Origin: Erythrobacter fulvus
GTDB lineage: Bacteria; Pseudomonadota; Alphaproteobacteria; Sphingomonadales; Sphingomonadaceae
Length of the DNA: 64,000 nucleotides
Direction of reading: 5' to 3'
Assembly: GCF_028595285.1 (NCBI RefSeq)
Contig: NZ_JAQQXQ010000003.1
Coordinates: 124,001 to 188,000, forward strand
Shown here: one piece after another, positions 9,347 through 18,384 of the stretch
Layout of the letters: every line of letters begins with the position of its first letter
Position numbering within the stretch: the stretch's first letter is position 1
Made by a program: the position numbers and the translations under genes
Notes under the pieces: generated by a model
The model's database searches: none
What the model saw: the letters and a program-made list of their open reading frames with translations, nothing else
Told to the model about the DNA's origin: nothing

Positions 9347-9360
9347 TTGCGCGAGATCAA
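9347..9360 (-). promoter_or_regulatory. Candidate Fnr box upstream of hemN
   Basis: On the minus strand the site reads TTGATCTCGCGCAA, matching TTGA-N6-TCAA with one mismatch in the right half. It is centred about 41 bp before the hemN start codon and overlaps the end of the small secreted-protein gene. Confidence 0.5.
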
Positions 9361-9587
9361 ATCTTGCGCTTTTCGCGTTCGACGCGGTCTTTCTCGCGGC
9401 AGGTGCCGGCGTGGCAGCCCTTGGGGTGGCACTGGCCGTCATCACCAGGGGTGCCGCCCTTGCCAACGGGAATGGTGATGGTGCCGCCGTTGCACAGCTG
9501 CGCGGTGATCGTCGCAGCAGGGGCGGGCAGCGGGCCGACCAGCACCGGCACCAGCGTCATCATGGCGAGGGGGAGCGCGCCGCTCAT
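9357..9587 (-). CDS. Small secreted cysteine-containing protein, unknown function
   Basis: I do not recognise this 76-residue protein. The first 24 residues look like a signal peptide ending near 'APAAT'. The mature part has a central 'LCNGGTITIPVGKGG' segment and a short region with three cysteines and nearby histidines (CHPKGCHAGTC), followed by a charged tail. The Cys/His pattern is compatible with metal binding. Its ATG overlaps the ccoS stop (ATGA), so it is translated as the last cistron of the ccoGHIS block, which suggests a role in copper or heme handling for cbb3 oxidase. That role is inferred from position only. Confidence 0.65.
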   Translation of the reverse strand: MSGALPLAMMTLVPVLVGPLPAPAATITAQLCNGGTITIPVGKGGTPGDDGQCHPKGCHAGTCREKDRVEREKRKI

Positions 9588-9745
9588 GTCCCGATTTCCC
9601 CGTCATCCTCGTCGTCGATCAGGATGCGGTTGGCCGCGCCGTCCATGTCGTCATACTGCCCGTCCTTCATCGACCACAGGAAGGCGACCAGGCCGAGCAA
9701 GCCCATGCCCAGCGCGATGGGGATTAGGAAGGCGAGCCCGGTCAT
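9584..9745 (-). CDS. ccoS: cbb3 oxidase maturation protein CcoS
   Basis: The 53-residue protein has one membrane helix (residues about 4-24) and then the family's acidic tail with 'LWSMKDGQYDDMDGAANRIL', which is diagnostic of CcoS/FixS. CcoS is needed for incorporation of redox cofactors into the catalytic subunit of cbb3 oxidase. The start overlaps the ccoI stop by ATGA, and its own stop overlaps the next start in the same way, consistent with tightly coupled translation. Confidence 0.93.
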   Translation of the reverse strand: MTGLAFLIPIALGMGLLGLVAFLWSMKDGQYDDMDGAANRILIDDEDDGEIGT

Positions 9746-11868
9746 CCGGCGGCCCTCGCAAGGCGCAGCGAATTGGCGACCACCACCAGCGAACTGACCG
9801 ACATGGCGATCGCCGCAATCAGCGGGGTCACCAGCCCGAACAGCGCCAGCGGCACCGCGAGCACATTGTAGAGGATCGAGAAGCCGAAGTTCTGGCGCAC
9901 GATCTGCATGGTGCGTCGTGCGACGCGGACAGCCATGGCGACCGGCATCAGCTTTTCGCCGATGAACACCGCGTCGGCGGCCTGCTGGCTGGCATCGGAC
10001 GCAGTGCCCGGCGCGATCGAGGCGTGGGCCGCAGCCAGCGCCGGACCGTCGTTGAGGCCGTCTCCCACCATCAGCGGGCGGCTGCCTTGTGCCTTCAATG
10101 TTTCGAGCGCAGCGAGCTTGGCCTGCGGGCTGACTTCGGCCTGCGCGTCCAGCCCCAGCTCTCGGGCCACGGCTTCGACCGGTGCGGCACGATCGCCCGA
10201 CAGGATGCTGGCGGCAATGCCCTGCTGGCGCAGCGCGGCGATGGTTGCGGCGGCGTCGGCGCGCAGCGGATCGGTGAAGGTGATGGTCTGGCGGTTCTCT
10301 CCGATGCGCAGGCGCGTGGCGATGCCTTGTGCTGCATCCTCGGGCCGTTCGAGCGCCACGGTCATGCCGTTCCAGCGACCGGTCAGCCCCGCGCCGCTCA
10401 CCTCGCGCACATCCTCCACCCTTGCCGGTTCGACCCCTTCGCGCAGCAGTGCGGCCGCGAGACCGCGGCTCAGCGGATGGCGGCTCGCCTGTGCCAGACC
10501 CAGCGCGACGGCGTGGGCCTCGGCACTCAGAGCGCCGATTTCCGCCCGCGGTTCGCCCAGTGTGAGCGTTCCCGTCTTGTCGAACAGCGCGATATCGCAC
10601 TCCGCCAGCCGTTCCAGCGCGCTGCCGTCCTTCACCAACAGGCCCCGGCGCAGCAGCGCACCGCTGGCCACCACCTGCGCGGCGGGCACAGCCAGCCCCA
10701 TCGCACACGGGCAGGTGATGATCAGCACAGCAATCGCGATCACCAGCGACTGGTGCCAGCCCGCTCCGGCCAGCATCCATCCGGCAAAAGCCAGCGCGGC
10801 GAGCGAATGCACCGCCGGCGCGTAAAGCCGCGAGGCACGATCGGCGATGCGGACATAGGAACTGCGCGATTGCCCCGCCTCGTCCATCAGCCGCGCGATT
10901 TCGGCGAGCGCGGTGTCCTCTGCCACATGGGTCAGACGGATGCGCAGGGGCGCGGAAAGGTTGATCGCACCCGCATGGACCACGCTGCCCGGCCCGACCG
11001 GTTCGGGTGCGCTTTCGCCGGTCAGCATGGCATTGTCGATCGCGCTGGTTCCGTCCTCCACCTCGCCATCGGCAGCCAGCGCCTCTCCCGCGGCGACCAG
11101 CACCAGCATGCCCGGTTCGAGCGCCTTGGCGTCCACCCGGCGGGTGCTGCCGTCAGGGCCGATCACGCTCGCGCTCTTGCCCATACGGCCCAGCAAGGCG
11201 CCGATGCCGGCGCGCGTCCGATCGCGCATCACCGCGTCGAGCGCGCGTCCTGCCAGCAGGAAGAACAGCAGCATCACCGCGCTTTCGAAATAGGCGTGGC
11301 CGCCGCCTTCGATCGTTTCATACAGGCTCAGGGCCGTGGCCAGGATCACCCCGATGCTGATCGGCACGTCCATGTTGGTGCGACGGTGCGACAGCGCCAT
11401 CCAGGCGCTCGAAAAGAACGGGCGGCCCGAATAGGCGATCACCGGCAGTGCGATCAGCGCCGAAAGCCAATGGAACAGATCGCGCGTCGCCCCGTCCGCG
11501 CCCGCCCACACGCTGACGGACAGCAGCATGATGTTCATCATGCCGAAGCCCGCGACGCCCAGTGCGCGGGTCAGCCGCTTGCGTTCCCCGGCCTCGATCC
11601 CCATCGGATTGTCGGCGACCGGCTGCGCTTCGTAACCGAGTTCGCGCAGCGCTTCGGTCAGGCGGTCTTCGCCCAGCGCCGGATCATGCCGGATCGCCAC
11701 CCGCTTGGCCGAAAAATTGGCGCGCGCGGCGGCGATGCCGTCAAGCTTGGGCAATTCACGCTCGATCTTGGCGATACAGCCCGCGCAGCGCATGCCTGGG
11801 ACGGTAAAGCGGGTGGTGACCAGCGCGTCGTCGGCATCGTGAGCGTGCAAGGGGGAAGGGGCGTTCAC
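9742..11868 (-). CDS. ccoI: Copper-exporting P-type ATPase CcoI/FixI
   Basis: This 708-residue inner-membrane P1B-type ATPase provides copper for the cbb3 oxidase. It has an N-terminal heavy-metal-associated domain with GMRCAGC (C28, C31), the intramembrane CPC motif at C386-C388, the phosphorylated aspartate D430 in DKTGTLT, and the hinge 'VGDGLNDGPAL'. I place the start at GTG 11868, which overlaps the ccoH stop as GTGA. That matches the four-base overlaps at the other junctions of this operon. An ATG at 11892 would give 716 residues with eight extra basic ones. It lies between ccoH and ccoS, the standard fixGHIS order. Confidence 0.92.
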   Translation of the reverse strand: MNAPSPLHAHDADDALVTTRFTVPGMRCAGCIAKIERELPKLDGIAAARANFSAKRVAIRHDPALGEDRLTEALRELGYEAQPVADNPMGIEAGERKRLTRALGVAGFGMMNIMLLSVSVWAGADGATRDLFHWLSALIALPVIAYSGRPFFSSAWMALSHRRTNMDVPISIGVILATALSLYETIEGGGHAYFESAVMLLFFLLAGRALDAVMRDRTRAGIGALLGRMGKSASVIGPDGSTRRVDAKALEPGMLVLVAAGEALAADGEVEDGTSAIDNAMLTGESAPEPVGPGSVVHAGAINLSAPLRIRLTHVAEDTALAEIARLMDEAGQSRSSYVRIADRASRLYAPAVHSLAALAFAGWMLAGAGWHQSLVIAIAVLIITCPCAMGLAVPAAQVVASGALLRRGLLVKDGSALERLAECDIALFDKTGTLTLGEPRAEIGALSAEAHAVALGLAQASRHPLSRGLAAALLREGVEPARVEDVREVSGAGLTGRWNGMTVALERPEDAAQGIATRLRIGENRQTITFTDPLRADAAATIAALRQQGIAASILSGDRAAPVEAVARELGLDAQAEVSPQAKLAALETLKAQGSRPLMVGDGLNDGPALAAAHASIAPGTASDASQQAADAVFIGEKLMPVAMAVRVARRTMQIVRQNFGFSILYNVLAVPLALFGLVTPLIAAIAMSVSSLVVVANSLRLARAAG

Positions 11869-12344
11869 GGCAGTTCGCTTTCTCCGGCCCATTCCTGTCC
11901 GGCAGCGGCAATCGCGATGCGCATGGTCCAGCGTCCTTCGGCCACCGCCTCGTTCGAAAGCCAGCGGCCTTCGCTATCCGGCGCGAAGGTGAGGCTGGTG
12001 AATTCATGCGCGCCCAGCGGACGGCGAAGTTCGGCAGTGATCGTCGCCCCTGCGGGTAGCCCTGCCGTGTCCAGCACCACTCGTCCGTCGGCGCGGCGGC
12101 GTTCCGGGCGCACATCCCAGCCCAGCGCGCGCGATTTTTCAGCCCTTTCGAGCCAGGTGTTGAAGTTCTGGCTGGCGACGTAGGAATTTTCCACCACCAC
12201 GCCGTGAAAACCGCCCACGGCGCGGTAGGCCATGAACAGATTGACGGCGATGACGATGCCGAAGCCCGCCACAAACACCGCCAGCATGTGCCTGCCGGTG
12301 AATTCGCCGCGCCCGCTCCTGCCTGTGTTCCTGCTAGCCATCAT
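11865..12344 (-). CDS. ccoH: cbb3 oxidase assembly protein CcoH/FixH
   Basis: The 159-residue protein has one N-terminal membrane segment (about residues 20-42, 'GRHMLAVFVAGFGIVIAVNL') and a periplasmic beta-rich domain. Both match FixH, which assists late assembly of cbb3 oxidase. The motif 'VENSYVASQNFNTWLE' after the helix is typical. Its start overlaps the ccoG stop by four bases and its stop overlaps the probable ccoI start, so all three are coupled. Confidence 0.9.
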   Translation of the reverse strand: MMASRNTGRSGRGEFTGRHMLAVFVAGFGIVIAVNLFMAYRAVGGFHGVVVENSYVASQNFNTWLERAEKSRALGWDVRPERRRADGRVVLDTAGLPAGATITAELRRPLGAHEFTSLTFAPDSEGRWLSNEAVAEGRWTMRIAIAAAGQEWAGESELP

Positions 12345-13885
12345 TTACTCCCCGGCATGGCAAAGGTGGTTTCGGCCACGTCCTGTTCGCCCTGTTCGTC
12401 AAGGCTGGTGAGCCGGAAGGCGAAGCTGTCCCCCCGTTCGCCCGGTGGCAGCATCACATAGGCCCGCACCACCTTTGTTTCGTTGGCAGGCACCTTGATC
12501 ACCTGTGTCGGTGCGGCGTTTTCGAGGCTGACCGCCTCGGTCCACATCACCGCGCCTGCGGGCAGACCGGTCAGCGCGACTTCCATGTCGCGCGGGCGGG
12601 CCTCCATGTTGCGCAGCCGCAGGGTATAGGCGTTGCGCACCGAACCATCCTTCAGCAGCATGAAGGGCGGATTGCGGTCCGGCGATACGGTAAGGTCCGT
12701 ATGCGTGCGGGTGCCGAGCGCGAACAGCAGCGCCGCCCCGATCGCGCCCCAGACGCCGAAATAGACGAACACGCGCGGGCGCAGCAGCGCCTTCCACGCG
12801 GGCGTTGCCGGTGCGCCTGCCGCCTCTGCCTCGCATTGTTCGAGCGTGGCATAATCGATTAGTCCGCGCGGGCGGCCTACCTCTTTCATCACTTTGTCGC
12901 AGGCGTCGATGCACAGCCCGCAGGTGATGCAGCCGATCTGCTGGCCTTCGCGGATGTCGACCCCGGTCGGGCACACCGCGACGCATTGCAGGCAATCGAT
13001 GCAGTCACCATAGGCTTCGGGGTCTTTCGCCGCTTTCTTCAGGCTGCCGCGCTGTTCGCCGCGCCAGTCCTTGTAGGTGACGATCAGCGATTTCTCGTCC
13101 AGCATTGCGGTCTGGATGCGCGGCCAGGGGCACATGTAGATGCACACCTGTTCGCGCATGAACCCGCCCAGCCAGAAAGTGGTGCCGGTAAGGATCGCAA
13201 CGGTGGCGTAGGCCACAGGCGCCGCCTGTCCGGCCCAGAAATTGACGGTGAGGGTGGGCGCGTCGGCGAAATACATGATCCATGCACCGCCGGTCCAGAA
13301 TGCGATGGTGAGATAGATCGCCCATTTCGCGGTGCGCCGCGCGATCTTCGACGCGGTCCACGGCGCCTTGTCGAGCCGCATGCGGGCATTGCGATCACCG
13401 TCGATCAGGCGGTCGACATGCTGGAAAAGATCGGTCCACACCGTCTGTGGGCAAGCATAGCCGCACCATGCACGGCCCACGGCGCTGGTGACGAGGAAAA
13501 GGCCGATCCCCGCCATGATCAGCATGCCGGCCACGAAATAGAATTCGTGCGGCCAGATCTCGATATCGAACATGTAGAAGCGGCGGTGGGCGAGATCGAC
13601 CAGCACCGCCTGATCGGGGGCGTAGGGCCCGCGATCCCAGCGGATCCACGGAGTGATGTAATAGATCGCCAGCGTGACGACCATCACCAGCCATTTGAAC
13701 CGGCGGAAGGGGCCGTCGATCCGCTTGTTATGGACGGTCTTGCCCTTTTCATAAAGGCTGCTGCCCATAAAGCCGTGTCCCGCCCCGGCGGCGGACGGCG
13801 TGGCACCGGACCCGAGCGCCCCGGCCCAGTCGCGGGGCTTGCCCGCTTCGGTTCCGGTGCGCTCGATATCCTTCTGGTCAGCCAT
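12341..13885 (-). CDS. ccoG: cbb3 oxidase accessory protein CcoG (4Fe-4S, copper reduction)
   Basis: The 514-residue membrane protein carries several hydrophobic helices in its first half and a dicluster ferredoxin segment, 'CIDCLQCVAVCPTGVDI' followed by 'CITCGLCIDACDK'. A C-terminal immunoglobulin-like region completes the FixG/RdxA architecture. CcoG reduces Cu(II) so that copper can be delivered to the binuclear centre. The start is ATG 13885, which lies 8 bases inside the end of ccoP; a longer frame from 13981 is only the ccoP antiframe. It links the structural and assembly halves of the operon without a gap. Confidence 0.93.
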   Translation of the reverse strand: MADQKDIERTGTEAGKPRDWAGALGSGATPSAAGAGHGFMGSSLYEKGKTVHNKRIDGPFRRFKWLVMVVTLAIYYITPWIRWDRGPYAPDQAVLVDLAHRRFYMFDIEIWPHEFYFVAGMLIMAGIGLFLVTSAVGRAWCGYACPQTVWTDLFQHVDRLIDGDRNARMRLDKAPWTASKIARRTAKWAIYLTIAFWTGGAWIMYFADAPTLTVNFWAGQAAPVAYATVAILTGTTFWLGGFMREQVCIYMCPWPRIQTAMLDEKSLIVTYKDWRGEQRGSLKKAAKDPEAYGDCIDCLQCVAVCPTGVDIREGQQIGCITCGLCIDACDKVMKEVGRPRGLIDYATLEQCEAEAAGAPATPAWKALLRPRVFVYFGVWGAIGAALLFALGTRTHTDLTVSPDRNPPFMLLKDGSVRNAYTLRLRNMEARPRDMEVALTGLPAGAVMWTEAVSLENAAPTQVIKVPANETKVVRAYVMLPPGERGDSFAFRLTSLDEQGEQDVAETTFAMPGSK

Positions 13886-14807
13886 CGTTCTCGGCCTTCG
13901 CTGCCTGTGCAACATCGGTTGGGGCAGGGGTTTCGGTGGCGGCAGGGGCCGCTTCCTGGCCGCCGCCGCGCGAATGGACATAGGCCGCCAGCATCTTGAT
14001 CGTCACCGGATCGAGCCGTTCGTTCCACGCGGGCATGACGCCGTGGCGGGGGTTGAGGATCTGCTTCTTCACTTCGGCCTCGGTGCCGCCGAACAGCCAG
14101 ATCGCGTCATTGAGCGCGGGCGCGCCCATTTCCGGCATCCCGCCGCCTGCCGGGCCGTGGCACGCGGCGCAGTTTTCCGCGAACAGGTTCGCGCCGGCGG
14201 CGTTCGGCTTGGCCTTGCCCGACAGCGAGAGGACGTGGCCGGCCAGCGCGTTGACCTGACCTGCGTCGAACATGCCCTGGAAAGCGGGCATGTAGTTCGC
14301 GCGGGTCGCGTCGTCGCCTTCCCAGCGGATGCCGTGGGTGATGGTGTATTCGATCTCCGACAGCGTGCCGCCCCAGATCCAGTCGTCGTCATTGAGGTTG
14401 GGGTAACCCGGCGAACCGGCCGCACCCGCGCCGTGGCACTGCACGCAATTGACCTTGAACGCCGCGGCGCCCCCGGCAATCGCCTGCCCCATCAGTTCGG
14501 GCGAGGCGGCAAGCTGTTCGATATCGGTCGCAGCGATCTGCCGGACCACGCCTTCGCGCGCAGCGTCGGCGGCGCTCATTTCCTTGGCGAGCTGCCCGCG
14601 GCTCGACCAGCCGAGCGTGCCGTCGGTCGCCTTGTCGATCAGCGGCCATGCCGGATAGAGCACGACATAGACCAGCGCCCAGGCGATGGTGGCGTAGAAG
14701 GTCCACAGCCACCAGCGCGGCAGCGGGGTGTTGAGTTCCTCGATGCCGTCCCATTCGTGGCCGACGGTTTCGGTGCCGGTGGGTTGGTCGATGCGCTTAT
14801 TGGCCAT
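13878..14807 (-). CDS. ccoP: cbb3 oxidase diheme subunit CcoP
   Basis: This 309-residue subunit transfers electrons from cytochrome c into the oxidase. It has an N-terminal membrane anchor (residues about 32-56) and two c-type heme sites, CVQCH at C121/C124/H125 and CAACH at C213/C216/H217. Methionine ligands are available in the 'NYMPAF' and 'GVMPAW' segments. The start is ATG 14807, since AAGGA sits eight bases upstream; an ATG nine bases earlier is possible. It overlaps ccoQ by 11 bases. Confidence 0.94.
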   Translation of the reverse strand: MANKRIDQPTGTETVGHEWDGIEELNTPLPRWWLWTFYATIAWALVYVVLYPAWPLIDKATDGTLGWSSRGQLAKEMSAADAAREGVVRQIAATDIEQLAASPELMGQAIAGGAAAFKVNCVQCHGAGAAGSPGYPNLNDDDWIWGGTLSEIEYTITHGIRWEGDDATRANYMPAFQGMFDAGQVNALAGHVLSLSGKAKPNAAGANLFAENCAACHGPAGGGMPEMGAPALNDAIWLFGGTEAEVKKQILNPRHGVMPAWNERLDPVTIKMLAAYVHSRGGGQEAAPAATETPAPTDVAQAAKAENDG

Positions 14808-14961
14808 CGTCGTCATCCTTGAAAATCGAAAGCTTGGCCGCCTCGACATGGGGCTTGGCAGCGGGGCGGAAGTGCCACAGGCACAGCAGCAGATAGAGCG
14901 CGAAGATCACCGTCAGAGCGTGGCTGTCGGCAAAATGGCGCAGTTCTTCGTAGAAGGTCAC
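14797..14961 (-). CDS. ccoQ: cbb3 oxidase small subunit CcoQ
   Basis: A 54-residue protein starting at GTG, which shares bases with the ccoO stop (GTGA). It has one membrane helix (residues about 16-32, '[16 protein letters not shown]') and an acidic end, FKDDDDGQ, characteristic of CcoQ/FixQ. CcoQ stabilises the interaction of CcoP with the CcoNO core. It is short and starts with GTG, so automated callers can miss it. Confidence 0.9.
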   Translation of the reverse strand: MTFYEELRHFADSHALTVIFALYLLLCLWHFRPAAKPHVEAAKLSIFKDDDDGQ

Positions 14962-15722
14962 CGGCCTTTCTCCTCGGCCAGCGCTTCCTGCGCAGCGGCA
15001 CCGTCGACATCAACCAGCGTGCCCAGCATCTGCAGATAGGCGACCAGCGCATCCATTTCGGTCACGCGGGCGGGATCGCCGTCATAATCGCGGATCTGCG
15101 CCTTGGGATAGCGTTCGGCCAGATCGCCTGCATCGGCATCGGGATTGGCCTGCGCGTAAAGATCGGCTTCGGCCTTTTCGATATCGGTGTCGGTATAGGG
15201 CACGCCCACCCGCCGCAGCGCGGTGAGATTGGCGGCCGGATCGGGCACCTTCAGTTCGGCTTCGGCAAGGAAGCTGTAATTGGGCATGATGCTTTCGGGC
15301 ACCACGCTGCGCGGTGCCTTCAGGTGCTGCACGTGCCATTCGTCCGAATAGCGCCCGCCCACGCGCGCCAGATCGGGCCCGGTGCGCTTCGATCCCCACT
15401 GGAACGGGTGATCATACATGCTCTCGGCAGCAAGACTGTAATGGCCGTAGCGTTCGACCTCGTCCCGGAAAGGCCGGATCATCTGGCTGTGGCAGACATA
15501 GCAGCCTTCGCGGATGTAGATGTCCCGGCCCGCCTGTTCGAGCGGGGTATAGGGGCGCACGCCTTCCACCTTCTCGATCGTGTTGTCGATCCAGAACAGG
15601 GGAGCGATTTCCACCACCCCGCCGATCGCCACCGTGACCAGCGTTGCCGCGGCCAGCAGGGTGACGTTCTTCTCGAGCTTCTTGTGGCCCTCGAAGGGTT
15701 CCTTGCGTTGCGTATCAGTCAT
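14958..15722 (-). CDS. ccoO: cbb3 oxidase monoheme subunit CcoO
   Basis: The 254-residue subunit has an N-terminal membrane helix (about 20-42), then the CYVCH heme-binding motif (C74, C77, H78) followed by '[18 protein letters not shown]', a very strong CcoO/FixO signature. It relays electrons from CcoP to the catalytic subunit. It is separated from ccoN by 24 bp and overlaps ccoQ. Confidence 0.95.
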   Translation of the reverse strand: MTDTQRKEPFEGHKKLEKNVTLLAAATLVTVAIGGVVEIAPLFWIDNTIEKVEGVRPYTPLEQAGRDIYIREGCYVCHSQMIRPFRDEVERYGHYSLAAESMYDHPFQWGSKRTGPDLARVGGRYSDEWHVQHLKAPRSVVPESIMPNYSFLAEAELKVPDPAANLTALRRVGVPYTDTDIEKAEADLYAQANPDADAGDLAERYPKAQIRDYDGDPARVTEMDALVAYLQMLGTLVDVDGAAAQEALAEEKGR

Positions 15723-15746
15723 GTTTCGCGTTCCTTCTCGCCGGCG

Positions 15747-17414
15747 TCATTCGGCCGGCTGGGCGGCGGGTTCGGAAAGGATCGGGCGGTCGGCGGCCTC
15801 GTCATGCGCGGTGTCGCCCATCGGTGCCTCGTCGCGCAGCTTGCCGGCGATGGTCATCCAGATGTTGTAGACCATGATCAGCGCGCCGCTGAGGTACATC
15901 AGCCCGCCCACAGCCCGCAGGATGTACATCGGGTGGAGCGCGGCGACGGTGTCGACGAAGCTGTTTACCAGATAGCCGTCCGAGCCGTATTCGCGCCACA
16001 TCAGGCCCTGGGTGATGCCCGCCACCCACATGCTGGCGGCGTAGAACACGATCCCCAGCGTCGCGAGCCAGAAGTGCCAGTTGATCATGCGCAGCGAATA
16101 CAGCCGTTCCTTCTGCCACAGGCGCGGCACGAGGTAGTAGACGCAGGCGAAGGTGATCATCCCGTTCCATCCCAGCGCGCCGGAATGGACGTGGCCGATG
16201 GTCCAGTCGGTATAGTGCGACAGGCTGTTCACCGCCTTGATCGACAGCATCGGGCCTTCAAAGGTGCTCATTCCGTAGAAGGCGAGCGCCAGCACCATCA
16301 TGCGGATGATCGGATCGGTGCGGACCTTGTCCCACGCGCCGTTCAGCGTCATCAGCCCGTTGATCATGCCGCCCCAGCTGGGCATCCACAGCATGATCGA
16401 AAACACCATGCCCAGCGTCTGCGCCCAATCGGGCAGCGCGGTGTAGTGCAGGTGGTGCGGGCCGGCCCAGATGTAGAGGAAGATCAGCGACCAGAAGTGG
16501 ATGATCGACAGGCGGTAGGAATAGACCGGCCGCCCGGCCTGCTTGGGCACGAAGTAATACATCATCGCGAGGAAGCCGGCGGTAAGGAAGAAGCCCACCG
16601 CGTTATGGCCGTACCACCACTGGGTCAGCGCATCCTGCACACCGGCAAATGCGCTATAGCTCTTGGTGCCCAGCAGGCTCACCGGAATGGCGAGATTGTT
16701 GACCACGTGCAGCATCGCAATGGTGATGATGAAGGCGAGATAGAACCAGTTGGCGACGTAGATATGCGGTTCGTGACGGCGCAGGATCGTGCCGACATAG
16801 ACCGCAAGATAGGCCAGCCAGACGATTGTCAGCCACAGATCGACATACCATTCAGGCTCGGCATATTCCTTCGACTGGGTGATGCCGAGCAGGTATCCGG
16901 TCGCCGCCAGCACGATGAACAGCTGGTACCCCCAGAATACGAAGCGGGCCATGCCGGGGAAGGCCAGCGTGGTGCGGCAGGTGCGCTGCACGACGTAGAA
17001 ACTGGTCGCCAGCAGCGCGTTGCCGCCGAACGCGAAAATCACCGCGCTGGTGTGCAACGGGCGGAGGCGCCCGAAATTGAGGTAGGGTTCGAGATTGAGC
17101 CAGGGATAGGCAAGCTGGGCGGCAATGAACACGCCCGCCAGCAGGCCCGCAATGCCCCAGAACATGGTCGCAATCACGCCCCAGCGCACCACATCATCAT
17201 CATAGCGCGACGGCCCGGGAGGCATCCGGAAGATGCTCTGCGCCTTGGCCAGCGGGTCATAGCTGCGCAAGCTGGCGATGATCAGGATCACCGCCACAAG
17301 TGCGACGATCCCCATATGGATGGCAAACCCGCTGTCCGGGGTCAGCGCGATGGCACAAATAGCCGCGAGCAGGACAAGCGCCCAGACTCCCAGCCGTTTT
17401 ACGACTGCTTCCAT
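15747..17414 (-). CDS. ccoN: cbb3 oxidase catalytic subunit CcoN
   Basis: This 555-residue, multi-helix heme-copper oxidase subunit reduces oxygen to water at high affinity and pumps protons. Signatures include '[15 protein letters not shown]' with a low-spin heme histidine, '[22 protein letters not shown]' with the CuB histidine and Tyr region, 'WAGPHHLHY' for CuB, and '[16 protein letters not shown]' for the heme histidines. It is the first gene of ccoNOQP. A perfect Fnr box is centred 61 bp upstream, so transcription is probably induced at low oxygen. Confidence 0.96.
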   Translation of the reverse strand: MEAVVKRLGVWALVLLAAICAIALTPDSGFAIHMGIVALVAVILIIASLRSYDPLAKAQSIFRMPPGPSRYDDDVVRWGVIATMFWGIAGLLAGVFIAAQLAYPWLNLEPYLNFGRLRPLHTSAVIFAFGGNALLATSFYVVQRTCRTTLAFPGMARFVFWGYQLFIVLAATGYLLGITQSKEYAEPEWYVDLWLTIVWLAYLAVYVGTILRRHEPHIYVANWFYLAFIITIAMLHVVNNLAIPVSLLGTKSYSAFAGVQDALTQWWYGHNAVGFFLTAGFLAMMYYFVPKQAGRPVYSYRLSIIHFWSLIFLYIWAGPHHLHYTALPDWAQTLGMVFSIMLWMPSWGGMINGLMTLNGAWDKVRTDPIIRMMVLALAFYGMSTFEGPMLSIKAVNSLSHYTDWTIGHVHSGALGWNGMITFACVYYLVPRLWQKERLYSLRMINWHFWLATLGIVFYAASMWVAGITQGLMWREYGSDGYLVNSFVDTVAALHPMYILRAVGGLMYLSGALIMVYNIWMTIAGKLRDEAPMGDTAHDEAADRPILSEPAAQPAE

Positions 17415-17468
17415 GATGATTTATCCCTTCCGTCGGCTTGCCCTAGCAAGCCCCCGCAATCCCTGTTG

Positions 17469-17482
17469 TTGATCTAGATCAA
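17469..17482 (-). promoter_or_regulatory. Perfect Fnr/FixK box upstream of ccoN
   Basis: The site TTGATCTAGATCAA is a perfect palindrome matching the Fnr/FixK consensus TTGAT-N4-ATCAA. Its centre is 61 bp before the ccoN ATG, which fits an activator site near -41.5 with a leader of about 20 bases. The adjacent regulator gene is the obvious candidate to bind it. Confidence 0.85.
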
Positions 17483-17489
17483 ATTTGTG

Positions 17490-18206
17490 TCAATTTTTGG
17501 GTGTCACGCCCGCTTGACTGCCCGATCGCCCGGCCAGTCTGGCCAGCGCGTCGACGTCCGAAAGGCAGACTTTCGATCGCCCTTCGGTTTCCAACAGCCC
17601 CGCCTCGCGCAGTTCGGTTAGCTGGCGGCTGACGGTTTCGATGGTAAGGCCAAGGCTGTCGCCGATATCCCTGCGGCTCATCGGCAGGGCAAAGGCGCAG
17701 GCACCCGAAGTGCAGTCCGCCAGCCGTTCGGCCATCGAGACAAGGAAATCGGCGATCCGCTGCTGGGCGGATTTGTGGCCCATCTGCATCATTCGCGTGC
17801 GGCTGCGGTGCAGCGCCTGCAAGCTGCGCGCGAGCACCGAACGCAGCACCGCCGGATCGCTTTGGGCAATGTCGAGGAAGCGCTCCGCCGGGAACACCAC
17901 GATGTCGCAATCGCTCAGCGCGACGAGCCGGAAATCGCCCCAGGAATCTGCGGCGCTCTGACGCAGCACCGAAATCATGTCGCCGCCGAAATGGAATGCC
18001 AGCACCTGTCCCGACGGCGCATCGGCAACCGGCTGTGCGGCCAGCTTGGCCGAACCGCGCGCGATATAGACCAGACGGTCCTCGTAGGTGTCGGGGGGCA
18101 GTTCCTCGCCCTTGGAAAGATGCAGGCAATAACCGATTGCGCATAGCCGGTCGGCGGTCGGCTGGGCGCCGCTACCGACGGGCAGGGCAGCGCGAAAGGC
18201 CTCCAT
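17490..18206 (-). CDS. Crp/Fnr-family transcription regulator (FixK/Fnr type)
   Basis: The protein has a cyclic-nucleotide-like sensor fold and a C-terminal helix-turn-helix. The recognition helix 'LTIETVSRQLTEL' carries the E-x-x-S-R pattern that reads TTGAT half-sites. ATG 18206 gives 238 residues and is preceded by AGGA at good spacing; ATG 18242 would add 12 residues but has no ribosome-binding site. The N-terminus has only C22 and C27 (plus C12 of the longer form), not the four-Cys set of classical Fnr, so it may respond to oxygen indirectly or act like FixK. It sits beside ccoN and ompW with Fnr boxes on both sides, so the oxidase operon, ompW and perhaps itself are likely targets. Confidence 0.88.
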   Translation of the reverse strand: MEAFRAALPVGSGAQPTADRLCAIGYCLHLSKGEELPPDTYEDRLVYIARGSAKLAAQPVADAPSGQVLAFHFGGDMISVLRQSAADSWGDFRLVALSDCDIVVFPAERFLDIAQSDPAVLRSVLARSLQALHRSRTRMMQMGHKSAQQRIADFLVSMAERLADCTSGACAFALPMSRRDIGDSLGLTIETVSRQLTELREAGLLETEGRSKVCLSDVDALARLAGRSGSQAGVTPKN

Positions 18207-18279
18207 GCATTCCTGCCCGAAAGATGTGCTGATCGTCGCCATGATGGTGCTGCAATGGCCCGTCGCTTCGCAAAGGTCT

Positions 18280-18293
18280 TTGATCCGGATCAA
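18280..18293. promoter_or_regulatory. Perfect Fnr box between the Fnr-type regulator and ompW
   Basis: The site TTGATCCGGATCAA is a perfect Fnr palindrome in the divergent region. It is centred 98 bp before ompW, with a GGCTAT -10-like element at 18314-18319 at the distance expected for class II activation. It is also close enough to the regulator gene for autoregulation. Confidence 0.82.
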
Positions 18294-18384
18294 TGAAGCT
18301 GGCGCGATCCTGCGGCTATCCGGCGGCCACAGGCAGCAAGTACCTGGGTCGCGGAGGGCGACCACTGCTGCCGATGAAGGACGT

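Noticed and set aside
8809..12183. 1124-residue open frame on the plus strand across hemN, ccoS and ccoI
   Set aside because: It runs antisense through three recognised genes and their junctions; the translation is H/R/Q/G-rich with no domain.
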